Assembly: GCA_016217625.1 (NCBI GenBank)
Contig: JACRHK010000242.1
Coordinates: 1 to 10,360, forward strand
Length of the DNA stretch: 10,360 bases
Direction of reading: 5' to 3'
Source: Nitrospirota bacterium
Lineage (GTDB): Bacteria; Nitrospirota; RBG-16-64-22; JACRHK01
The first letter of the stretch is position 1. Every line of letters begins with the position of its first letter. The position numbers and the translations under genes are program-made. Below are positions 1 to 7,162 of this stretch, in pieces. The notes beneath the pieces were generated by a model. That model searched no databases, had not been told where the DNA came from, and saw only the letters and a list, made by a program, of their open reading frames with translations.

Positions 1-33
1 AAATCCCGCGGCACGGCGAAGAAGTTTACGAAC

Positions 34-94
34 TTGTAGCCGCCCCGATGGGATCGGTACGCATATCACGCACCCGTAATGGGTGCGACTACAA
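34..94. repeat. Composite palindromic element after the ATPase stop codon
   Basis: The hexamers TTGTAG (34-39) and CTACAA (89-94) are exact inverted repeats enclosing two smaller perfect hairpins: CCGAT/ATCGG (45-49/53-57, 3-nt loop) and CGCACCC/GGGTGCG (69-75/81-87, 5-nt loop). The element ends on the base next to the ATPase stop codon (95-97). The strong hairpin could act as a transcript end or RNA stabiliser for the minus-strand operon. No T-run follows it on either strand, so it is not a canonical rho-independent terminator. The layout resembles small dispersed palindromic or MITE-like intergenic elements, but no second copy is present here to confirm that. Nothing coding is seen in bases 1-94. 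Confidence 0.45.
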
Positions 95-2872
95 TTAGTC
101 CACCCTCCCCATCCATCCCCGCCGGACGGCGAGCTTGCCTAGCTCCAGGGCCGGGAAGATCGTGGCCGCCGCCGCGAGCGCGAGGGCGAGGTCGGACGCC
201 GTGAGGTCCGCCGTCAGGAAGATCCCCTGGAGGACCGACACGGAGACCACGGCAGCAAGCAGCAGGAGCTCCCACGCGATGGCGAGATTCAACCAAGGGT
301 TGGCGAAGGCCCCGCCCGTGAAGAGCGAGTAGCGGTCGGAGCGGAAGTTGTACGCCTTGAAGAGCTCGATGAGGATGAGCGCCGCAAAGACCATGCCCAT
401 CGCTGCTCCAATCCCTCGACCGGAGGCAAGGACCCACGAGAAAACGGCCAGGTTCGTGATCGCCGACCATGCCCCGCCGATGAGCATGAGACCCACGACA
501 GGCGCGGTGAAGAGGGACCTCCGGGGATCCCGCGGCGGCCTCTGCATGAGATCCTTTTCGGGCGGATCGAAGGCCAGGGCCAGGGCCGGCAGGCCGTCCG
601 TCGCCAGGTTCACGTAGAGGATCTGCACGGCAGAGAGCGGCAGGGGGAACCCCAGGAGGGTCGCTACAGCCATCAAGACGATCTCGCCGATGTTCGAGGA
701 CAGCAGGTACATCAGGTATTTCTTGATGTTCCCGTAGATCCCCCGCCCCTCCTCCACGGCGGCCACGATGGAGGCGAAGTTGTCGTCGGTGAGCGTCATC
801 GCCGCCGCCTCTTTGGAGACGTCCGTCCCCGTAATCCCCATGGCGATCCCGATGTCGGCCTTCTTGAGCGCCGGCGCGTCATTGACGCCGTCGCCCGTCA
901 TGGCGACCACATGCCCTAGAGACTGGAACGCTTCCACCACGCGGAGCTTGTGCGCCGGCGAGACGCGGGCATAGACGCGGATCTCCTCCACCCTCCGCGC
1001 GTGCTCTCCCGGATCCATCGCATCCAGCTCCGCGCCGGTAATGACCCGCCCCTCTCCCCATTCTGTTCTGGACAGAGCGGACGCCTTTTCTCCTTCCTCC
1101 CCCCTGGTGGGGGAGGACCGAGGTGAGGGGGCCACATGAGGATTAAGCAACCCAATCTCTCTGGCCACGGCCTCGGCCGTCTCGCGGTGATCGCCCGGGA
1201 TCCTCACGGGCAGGATCCCCGCCGCCTCGCATTTTCGGATCGCCTCGGGAACCTCCTCCCGTGGTGGGTCGTACAGGCCGAATAAGCCCAGGAACACCAT
1301 CTCCCTTTCGCTCTCTTCATACGCGACTCCCTCGGGAATAGAACGGCTCGCAACCGCAAGGACGCGGAGGGCCCTGGCTGCCATCTCCCTGGCCACCTTG
1401 AGGATCGCTTCGCGCTCTTTCGGTCCCAGCGGCGCCTCTCCCGACGGCCCCAGCCATTGCGCGCAGGAGGCAAGGATCACTTCCGGCGCCCCTTTCGAGT
1501 AGGCGAATACCCCTTCAGACTCCCGGTGGATCGTCGTCATCCGCTTCCGCTCCGAACTGAACGGGACTTCGCGGATCCTCGGCGCCTCCCCTTCCGCCGA
1601 CTCTATGTCGATGCCCGACTTGGAGGCCGCCACGAGGAGGGCGCCCTCTGTCGGATCGCCCAATATCTCCCACTTCCCTTCGAATGGGCGGAGGCGCGCA
1701 TCGCTGCAGAGCGTTGCCGCGCGAAGCAGGCGAGAGATGCTCACCCATGTCGCATCCTTCGGCCCTACTCGTTGGCCCTCCTGGAGGAACTCCCCTTCCG
1801 GCGCATACCCCGAACCCGTGACTTCGAAGGCTGTTCCCGCGACGAACAGGCGCCGGACGGTCATCTCGTCTTTTGTAAGCGTTCCGGTCTTGTCCGAGGC
1901 AATGACCGAGGTGCATCCCAGCGTCTCCACGGCCGGCAGGCGGCGGATGAGGGCGTGGCGACGGACCATCCGCCGGACGCCCAGGGCCAGGGAGATCGTG
2001 ACGACGGCGGGGAGGGCCTCCGGCACGACGGCCACGGCCAGGGCGATCCCCCAGACGAGCATCTCCAGGAACTCGCCGCCCCGGAGCAGGCCCGCCCCCA
2101 CGATGAGGGCGACAACGGCCAACCCAGCCTGGACGAGCCGTTTCCCTACGCGGTCGAGCTCCTTCTGGAGCGGCGTCTTCTCCCGCTCGACGGTCTGGAG
2201 CATCCCGGCAATCTGACCGAATTCCGTCCCCATCCCTGTCTGGACCACGACGGCCTTCCCCCGTCCGTAGGAGACGGCTGTTCCCATGTAGACCATGTTC
2301 CGCCGATCGCCAAGGGGCGCCTCGGTGGAGGGAATCGCGGCAAGATCCTTCTCGACCGGCAAGGACTCGCCCGTGAGGGCGGCTTCCATCGTCTGAAGGT
2401 TCACGGACTCGATGAGGCGGGCATCGGCTGGCACCTTGTCGCCGGTGCGGAGGATCAGGATGTCGCCGGGCACGAGCTCGCGGGCGGGAATCTCAAGCTC
2501 TCCGCCGTCCCGGAGCACATGGGCCGTGGGCGCGGCGAGCGCCCGGAGCGCCTCAATCGCCCGCTCGGCCCGGTATTCCTGGATGAACCCCAGAAGGACG
2601 GCAAGCAGGAGGATGACGGCAATGGCGACCGCCTCCACAACATGCCCCATGAAGGCCGAGAGCGCGACGGCGACCAGCAGAATCACCAGGAGCAGGTTCT
2701 TGAACTGGGCGAGGAAGAGGGAGAATGGCGTGGCGCGGAGTTCCTCTTTGAGTTCGTTCGGGCCGTGTTCCGCCAGCCGCCGCCAGGCTTTCGCCTCCGG
2801 TAGTCCCTCGCTCGATGTTCCCAGCCGCTCCAGCGCTTCCTGCGAAGAAAGTGTGTGCCAAGCATTATTCAT
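95..2872 (-). CDS. Ca2+-type (P2A-like) cation-transporting P-type ATPase
   Basis: A 925-residue inner-membrane pump predicted to export a cation, most likely Ca2+, at the cost of ATP. Family motifs seen: TGES in the actuator domain (E169), phosphorylation site DKTGT (D327), KGAPE in the nucleotide domain (K460) and the GDGVND hinge (D661, D665). By eye, the SERCA transport-site residues are conserved: E285 in the M4 PEALP motif, N727/E730 in M5, N755/T758/D759 in M6 and E836 in M8. About ten membrane helices are readable, with four before and six after the catalytic domains. The ATG at 2872 is preceded by AGGAAA nine bases upstream; an upstream TTG (2893) in frame would add seven residues and is less likely. 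Oddities: the conserved TGD motif reads PGD (P559), and about 32 residues encoded by a palindromic repeat are inserted just after it. The gene may therefore be impaired. Last gene of the minus-strand operon, 52 bases after the permease. Confidence 0.93.
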   Translation of the reverse strand: MNNAWHTLSSQEALERLGTSSEGLPEAKAWRRLAEHGPNELKEELRATPFSLFLAQFKNLLLVILLVAVALSAFMGHVVEAVAIAVILLLAVLLGFIQEYRAERAIEALRALAAPTAHVLRDGGELEIPARELVPGDILILRTGDKVPADARLIESVNLQTMEAALTGESLPVEKDLAAIPSTEAPLGDRRNMVYMGTAVSYGRGKAVVVQTGMGTEFGQIAGMLQTVEREKTPLQKELDRVGKRLVQAGLAVVALIVGAGLLRGGEFLEMLVWGIALAVAVVPEALPAVVTISLALGVRRMVRRHALIRRLPAVETLGCTSVIASDKTGTLTKDEMTVRRLFVAGTAFEVTGSGYAPEGEFLQEGQRVGPKDATWVSISRLLRAATLCSDARLRPFEGKWEILGDPTEGALLVAASKSGIDIESAEGEAPRIREVPFSSERKRMTTIHRESEGVFAYSKGAPEVILASCAQWLGPSGEAPLGPKEREAILKVAREMAARALRVLAVASRSIPEGVAYEESEREMVFLGLFGLYDPPREEVPEAIRKCEAAGILPVRIPGDHRETAEAVAREIGLLNPHVAPSPRSSPTRGEEGEKASALSRTEWGEGRVITGAELDAMDPGEHARRVEEIRVYARVSPAHKLRVVEAFQSLGHVVAMTGDGVNDAPALKKADIGIAMGITGTDVSKEAAAMTLTDDNFASIVAAVEEGRGIYGNIKKYLMYLLSSNIGEIVLMAVATLLGFPLPLSAVQILYVNLATDGLPALALAFDPPEKDLMQRPPRDPRRSLFTAPVVGLMLIGGAWSAITNLAVFSWVLASGRGIGAAMGMVFAALILIELFKAYNFRSDRYSLFTGGAFANPWLNLAIAWELLLLAAVVSVSVLQGIFLTADLTASDLALALAAAATIFPALELGKLAVRRGWMGRVD
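1049..1144. repeat. Palindromic repeat inserted in frame in the ATPase gene
   Basis: About 96 bp (32 codons) interrupt the alignment of the ATPase between the sequence after its TGD-like motif and the following VITGAELDAM segment, where relatives have only a short loop. The segment holds a perfect inverted repeat CCTCCCCC/GGGGGAGG (1096-1103/1109-1116) and a smaller TCTGT/ACAGA dyad (1062-1066/1072-1076). The encoded peptide (PSPRSSPTRGEE and flanks) is low in complexity and unlike the rest of the protein. Its length is a multiple of three and the frame is kept. GC-rich palindromes read as SPxPxRGEE-like peptides are familiar as dispersed repeats in bacterial genomes, and Rickettsia palindromic elements are a precedent for in-gene insertion. 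Exact ends are estimated from protein comparison by memory. Confidence 0.65.
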
Positions 2873-2891
2873 CCGCACAAGTTTCCTGCCC

Positions 2892-2923
2892 AATAACTCA
2901 TTGACTTATTGACTCATTGACTT
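2892..2923. repeat. Short 8-bp tandem repeat array (3 perfect units plus 1 degenerate)
   Basis: Three perfect units, attgactt (2900-2907), attgactc (2908-2915) and attgactt (2916-2923), follow a degenerate unit aataactc (2892-2899). The array fills most of the 52-bp gap between the permease stop codon (2925-2927) and the ATPase start. On the transcribed minus strand it reads as the reverse complement and lies just upstream of the ATPase ribosome binding site. The same unit, with the same terminal variants, forms the larger array at 7876-7971. Confidence 0.9.
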
Positions 2924-2924
2924 C

Positions 2925-4208
2925 CTAAACGTACCGCAGCCACCAGTAGAGGCTGCTGATGGCGATGGACAGGAGCATCAAGGGGAACGCCCTGATCATG
3001 AACGGCAGGAAGCGGATCGGCTGGCCCGCCCGCTCGGCGAACCCCGCGACAATCAGGTTGGCCGAGGCGCCGATAATCGTCCCGTTCCCCCCCAGGCAGG
3101 CCCCCAGCGCGAGCGCCCACCACAGGGGACGGATGGCTTCTTCCCCGCCGAAAGCCGGCGCCATGCCCTTGATGATCGGGATCATCGTGGCCACGAAGGG
3201 GATGTTGTCCACCGCGGCGGAAAGGATGGCCGACCCCCAGAGGATCAGCATCCCGGCCAGCAGGAGGTCCCCCCCCGACCAGGTTGCGAGGGCCCCGGCC
3301 AGGATCTTGAGCAGACCCACGTTCTCCAGGCCGTGGACGAGCATGAAGAGGCCCACGAAGAAGAAGATCGTCACCCACTCCACCTCGGCGAAGGTCTGGT
3401 GGAAATCGCGGCCCGACCACCAGAGGAGGACCACGGCCCCCGTCAGGGTGATGATGGCGGGTTCCAGGCGGAGTCCGTGCGCCGCCGTGAAGCTGACGAT
3501 GACCGCCGCCAACACCGCAAGCGACTTCTTCAGCAGCACCGGGTCCTGGATCGCCTCCCGCTCGTCGAACTCCAGGAGCCGGGCGCGGTCTTCCTCTTCG
3601 ACCCGCATCTTCCGTCCCCAGATGAGGTACAACGGCCCGAGTGTCGCGGCGAAGATCACGACCGTGATCGGCGCCAGGTTGACGAGAAAATCTACGAAAC
3701 TCAGCCCCACGGCCGAGCCGATCATGATGTTGGGCGGGTCGCCGATGAGGGTCGCAGTGCCGCCGATGTTGGAGGCGAAGATTTGGGTAAAGAGATAGGG
3801 ATAAGGCGACACCCGAAGGACATCGGCGATGAGCAGCGTCACAGGGGCCACCAGCAACACCGTGGTCACGTTGTCGAGCAGGGCCGAGAGCACGGCCGTG
3901 ACGACACCCAGCGCCACAAGGATCGCCCACGGCCTTCCGCCGACACGCTTGGCCGACCAGACGGCTAAGTATTGGAAGACCCCTGACTGCTGCGTGACGG
4001 CCACAATGACCATCATCCCGATGAGGAGGAAGATCGTGTTGAGGTCGATCCCCTTGAACGCCTCCGCCTGGGACTGTATGCCGAAAAAGACCATAATCGC
4101 CGCGCCCAGCAGGGCGATCACGGCCCGGTTGACTTTCTCGGTCATGATGGCGATATAGGTGGCCACGAAGATCGCCGTGGCCACCACCAGGGCGGTCATC
4201 CCGGTCAT
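2925..4208 (-). CDS. ArsB/NhaD-superfamily ion permease (SLC13/P-protein-like fold)
   Basis: A 427-residue polytopic inner-membrane transporter with roughly eleven or twelve hydrophobic segments. Family signatures occur in each inverted half: LLDNVTTVLLVAP and then GGTATLIGDPPNIMIGS in the first, VDNIPFVATMIP and then LGGNGTIIGASANLIVAG in the second. These pseudo-symmetric helical hairpins, each with an Asp-Asn pair, are typical of the superfamily that includes NhaD Na+/H+ antiporters, ArsB and the mammalian P protein. A charged cytoplasmic loop (MRVEEEDRARLLEFDEREA) joins the halves. The substrate cannot be read from sequence; Na+/H+ exchange or anion transport are both possible. The ATG at 4208 has GGAGG six bases upstream and overlaps the stop of the CBS gene by four bases (ATGA), so the two are probably translationally coupled. 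Confidence 0.88.
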   Translation of the reverse strand: MTGMTALVVATAIFVATYIAIMTEKVNRAVIALLGAAIMVFFGIQSQAEAFKGIDLNTIFLLIGMMVIVAVTQQSGVFQYLAVWSAKRVGGRPWAILVALGVVTAVLSALLDNVTTVLLVAPVTLLIADVLRVSPYPYLFTQIFASNIGGTATLIGDPPNIMIGSAVGLSFVDFLVNLAPITVVIFAATLGPLYLIWGRKMRVEEEDRARLLEFDEREAIQDPVLLKKSLAVLAAVIVSFTAAHGLRLEPAIITLTGAVVLLWWSGRDFHQTFAEVEWVTIFFFVGLFMLVHGLENVGLLKILAGALATWSGGDLLLAGMLILWGSAILSAAVDNIPFVATMIPIIKGMAPAFGGEEAIRPLWWALALGACLGGNGTIIGASANLIVAGFAERAGQPIRFLPFMIRAFPLMLLSIAISSLYWWLRYV

Positions 4209-4684
4209 CGGCTGCCTCCGTAAGGGATCTCCCGGAGGCTGCCCATCTGCTTGAAGATGTCCCAGATCCCGATGACGCCCAGGAGCCGGCCCTCTTTGTC
4301 CGCTACGGCCACGTTGTGGGCCCGGTGGCCATGCCGGTACAGGAGCGTGGCCACCTCCAGGAGAGACGTCTCAGGGGCCACCCGATCGAAGTCGGTGGTC
4401 ATGACCTCCGCCACCGACCGATTCCCGATCTCCTCGAGCCGGCGGTACGTCATGGAGAGGTCCGGGGCAAAGGCGACGTCTTTCAGATCGCCCGAGACGA
4501 TGTAGGCCGGCAGCGCCTGGCGCACGAGGTCGAAGGTGGAGAGCATCCCCACGACCCGCCCCTCCCCGTCCACCACCGGGAGATCGTGCAGCCGATGCGC
4601 GGCGATGACTTTCAGGGCCTCTTGCACGCTCTGGTCCCGCCGCAGGACGACCGGGTGCGCCGTCATGATGTCACGAGCTGTCAT
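4205..4684 (-). CDS. Stand-alone tandem CBS-domain protein
   Basis: A 159-residue soluble protein made almost entirely of two CBS motifs. The first begins RDIMTAHPVVLRRDQSV and runs to about residue 55; the second begins VAEVMTTDFDRVAPETSL and ends at IWDIFKQM. A linker (SGDLKDVAFAPDL) separates them. Such pairs form a Bateman module that commonly binds adenine nucleotides and controls a partner protein. The partner here is most simply the downstream permease, whose start overlaps this stop codon. The ATG at 4684 is preceded by GGGGAGGG with a 5-base spacer. The reading frame stays open far upstream, but that stretch is antisense to the glycosyltransferase and lies upstream of a good promoter, so it is not coding. 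It is the first gene of the minus-strand operon. Confidence 0.88.
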   Translation of the reverse strand: MTARDIMTAHPVVLRRDQSVQEALKVIAAHRLHDLPVVDGEGRVVGMLSTFDLVRQALPAYIVSGDLKDVAFAPDLSMTYRRLEEIGNRSVAEVMTTDFDRVAPETSLLEVATLLYRHGHRAHNVAVADKEGRLLGVIGIWDIFKQMGSLREIPYGGSR

Positions 4685-4717
4685 CCGATCCCTCCCCTCT
4701 GCTTGAAAGTCCTCTTC

Positions 4718-4746
4718 ATTTAACACACTCCTCTCACAGTTGGCAA
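4718..4746 (-). promoter_or_regulatory. Predicted sigma70 promoter of the CBS-permease-ATPase operon
   Basis: On the minus strand, TTGCCA (4746-4741) and TTAAAT (4723-4718) are separated by exactly 17 bases. They match the -35 consensus at 5 of 6 and the -10 consensus at 4 of 6 positions. Transcription would start near 4711, leaving a leader of about 26 bases with the Shine-Dalgarno site. It lies in the 156-bp divergent gap shared with the glycosyltransferase operon. Confidence 0.55.
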
Positions 4747-4785
4747 GCAAAACCGGAAGCGCCTGTCCGCAATGGCCGATTCGCC

Positions 4786-4815
4786 TTGCCTGCGGCTTCG
4801 CCATAATGGTAAGAT
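4786..4815 (+). promoter_or_regulatory. Candidate promoter of the glycosyltransferase-channel operon
   Basis: TTGCCT (4786-4791) and TAAGAT (4810-4815) are 18 bases apart and each match consensus at 4 of 6 positions. TG at 4807-4808 gives an extended -10 arrangement. The start would be near 4822, just before the AAGGAGG ribosome binding site (4827-4833). The match is moderate only. Confidence 0.4.
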
Positions 4816-4840
4816 AACACCCGCGCAAGGAGGACAGCGG

Positions 4841-7162
4841 ATGCCACGCGATAAATACCTGGTCAACGAGTGGTTCGCCCGCAATACCTTTCAGAGCCGC
4901 GACTTCGCGAACCTCAAGACGCTGCTCGCTTTCAAGGAGAAGCAGGGGGTCGCCATCAGCCTCGGCCTCCCCACCCTGAACGAGGAGGAGACGATCGGCA
5001 ACGTGATCGCCGTCCTCAAAGGGGAGTTGATGGACAGGGTTCCCCTGCTGGACGAGGTCGCGGTCATTGATTCCTCTTCTACCGACCGCACAGTGGAGAT
5101 TGCCAAGGACCGCGGCGTCCCTGTCTATAACCATAAAGACCTCCTCCCCTCCACGGGCACCCACCGTGGCAAGGGCGAGGCCCTCTGGAAGAGCCTCGCC
5201 GTCCTCAAGGGCGACCTGATCGTCTGGGTCGATACCGACATTCGCAACATCCACCCCCGCTTCGTTTACGGCCTGGTGGGACCGCTGCTCCGCCGGCCGG
5301 ACCTGGTCTACGTCAAGGGGTTCTACCTCCGCCCCATTAAAGAGGGGAACGTGCTGAAACCTGTGGGAGGCGGCCGCGTGACGGAGATCCTGGCCCGCCC
5401 CTTTTTCAATCTCTGTTTCCCGGATCTCGCGGCCTTCGTTCAGCCCCTCTCCGGAGAGTATGCCGGCCGCCGGCAGGCTTTGGAGCAGGTCCCCTTCTCC
5501 GTAGGATACGGCGCGGAGGTCGGGCTGCTCATCGACCTGGCGCGTCGCTTCGGCATCTGGGCTCTCGGCCAGGTCGATCTGGAGCGCCGGATCCACCGCA
5601 ACCAGAAACTCGACGCGTTGGGAAGGATGTCCTTCGGGATCGTGCAGACCCTCCTCCGCAAGCTCGAAGAGGCCGGGAAGGCGCAGCTCCTTGAGGAGCT
5701 GGCCCACGAGATCCACATCGTCTCGCGCTTCGGGAACATCACGACGCTCGTCAAGCAGGAGATCCGCGAAATGGAGCGCCCACCCATCGTCACCATTCGA
5801 GAGTACCACCGCCGCCACGAGCCCCTCACTCCCGAACCGGAGCCGACCGTCAAGACGCCGCTCGGCGTCACGCTTTCCCGTCCCGCCAAGCCAACGGACC
5901 TCCGCGAGGCGGACATCCTGGTCGGCATCCCCAGCTTCAACAACGCCAGGACCATCGGCCACGTGGTGCGGGCCGTCACCCTGGGCCTCTCCAAGTATTT
6001 CCCCGAGGCGCGATCGGTCATCGTCAACTCCGACGGCGGATCGACCGACGGCACGCAGCAGATCGTCCAGAGCCTGGGGACCGAAGCGCTCCGCCAAATC
6101 CGCGTCCACCACCCCATCAACGACATCCCCCGCTTCGTAAGCCCCTACCTGGGAATCCCCGGCAAAGGAAGCGCCTTTCGGAACATCTTCGAGATCGCCG
6201 CCCGGCTCCGCGCGAAAGCCTGCGTCGTAGTGGACGCCGACCTCCGGAGCATCACGCCGGAGTGGATCGACCTCCTGCTCACCCCCGTCTACCGCCTGGA
6301 CTACGACTACGTCTGCCCGTACTACCTCCGCCACAAGTACGACGGGACGATCACGAACACGATCGTCTACCCCCTGACCCGCGCCCTGTACGGCCGCAAG
6401 GCGCGCCAGCCGATCGGCGGCGATTTCGGTTTCTCGGGCCGCTTGGCCGCCCGTTTCCTGGAAAAAGACGTCTGGCAGACCGACGTCGCCCGCTACGGCG
6501 TGGACATCTGGATGACGACGACCGCCCTGGCCGAGCGCTACAAAATCTGCCAGACCTTCCTGGGCGCCAAGATCCACGATACCAAGGACCCCGGCGCCGA
6601 CCTGGCCGCCATGCTCTCTCAAGTCGTCGGCTCGGTCTTCGGCCTGATGGAGGAGTACGCGGGGGTCTGGAACGGCGTCCTGGTCGAAGACCCGGAGCCG
6701 ATTCCCCTGTTCGGCTTCCAGTACGAGCCGGGGACCGAGCCCGTAGCCGTTGACCTGGAGCGGCTGCTCCAGGCCTTCCGTCTGGGTCGGCAAGACCTCC
6801 ACGCTCTCTGGGAGAAGGTCCTGGGGCCTGAGCAGATCGAAGGGATCCGATCGCTGGCCGCCGAACGAATTGAGGGCTTTCATTTCCCGGATCCCCTCTG
6901 GGCCCGCGTGATCTATGACTTCGCCCTGGGATGCCATCGTCGGGTCGAGAGTCGCGATCTGCTCGTCCGATCTCTCACGCCGCTGTACCTCGCCAAGGTG
7001 GCCGCCTTTGTTCACGAGACGTGGATCTCCTCGACGCGCCAGGCGGAAGAGCGAGTCGAAGCCCTGTGCCGGGCCTTTCTTGAGGAAAAACCCTACCTCA
7101 TCGAGCAATGGACGGCCCCGGCGCCGATCGAATTCGCAGCGTATCAGGGAGGGACATCATGA
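4841..7162 (+). CDS. gpgS: Tandem glycosyltransferase: glucosyl-3-phosphoglycerate synthase fused to a second GT-A domain
   Basis: A 773-residue cytoplasmic protein with two nucleotide-sugar glycosyltransferase modules. Residues 1 to about 330 match GpgS (family GT81), which joins NDP-glucose to 3-phosphoglycerate in glucosylglycerate osmolyte synthesis. Seen: PTLNEEET (44-51), GKGEA (110-114), metal-binding DTD (131-133), GGGRVTE (176-182), PLSGEYAGRR (202-211) and the ERRIHRNQ segment with H252, the counterpart of the catalytic His region of mycobacterial GpgS. From about residue 355 a second GT-A fold starts: VGIPSFNN (361-368), PGKG (440-443), DAD (465-467) and an IGGDFG acceptor-type loop around D528, followed by a helical tail (about 620-773). 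This half recalls mannosylglycerate or glucosylglycerate synthases, but its donor and acceptor are unknown. GpgS alone is about 320-340 residues, so this is a fusion. The ATG at 4841 has AAGGAGG seven bases upstream. It overlaps the next gene by four bases. No GpgP phosphatase is in the window. Confidence 0.88.
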   Translation: MPRDKYLVNEWFARNTFQSRDFANLKTLLAFKEKQGVAISLGLPTLNEEETIGNVIAVLKGELMDRVPLLDEVAVIDSSSTDRTVEIAKDRGVPVYNHKDLLPSTGTHRGKGEALWKSLAVLKGDLIVWVDTDIRNIHPRFVYGLVGPLLRRPDLVYVKGFYLRPIKEGNVLKPVGGGRVTEILARPFFNLCFPDLAAFVQPLSGEYAGRRQALEQVPFSVGYGAEVGLLIDLARRFGIWALGQVDLERRIHRNQKLDALGRMSFGIVQTLLRKLEEAGKAQLLEELAHEIHIVSRFGNITTLVKQEIREMERPPIVTIREYHRRHEPLTPEPEPTVKTPLGVTLSRPAKPTDLREADILVGIPSFNNARTIGHVVRAVTLGLSKYFPEARSVIVNSDGGSTDGTQQIVQSLGTEALRQIRVHHPINDIPRFVSPYLGIPGKGSAFRNIFEIAARLRAKACVVVDADLRSITPEWIDLLLTPVYRLDYDYVCPYYLRHKYDGTITNTIVYPLTRALYGRKARQPIGGDFGFSGRLAARFLEKDVWQTDVARYGVDIWMTTTALAERYKICQTFLGAKIHDTKDPGADLAAMLSQVVGSVFGLMEEYAGVWNGVLVEDPEPIPLFGFQYEPGTEPVAVDLERLLQAFRLGRQDLHALWEKVLGPEQIEGIRSLAAERIEGFHFPDPLWARVIYDFALGCHRRVESRDLLVRSLTPLYLAKVAAFVHETWISSTRQAEERVEALCRAFLEEKPYLIEQWTAPAPIEFAAYQGGTS

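Noticed and set aside
69..87. Rho-independent terminator of the minus-strand operon
   Set aside because: The 7-bp hairpin is perfect but is not followed by a T-run on the transcribed strand; kept only as part of the palindromic element.
1457..2803. 448-codon plus-strand open frame antisense to the ATPase
   Set aside because: The sense strand encodes an unmistakable P-type ATPase with motifs in this very stretch; the antisense product has no recognisable domain.
4685..7108. Very long open frame on the minus strand running upstream of the CBS gene and antisense to the glycosyltransferase
   Set aside because: It reads charged, low-complexity protein with no family resemblance, lies upstream of a good promoter and ribosome binding site for the CBS gene, and is explained by GC-rich codon bias of the gene on the other strand.
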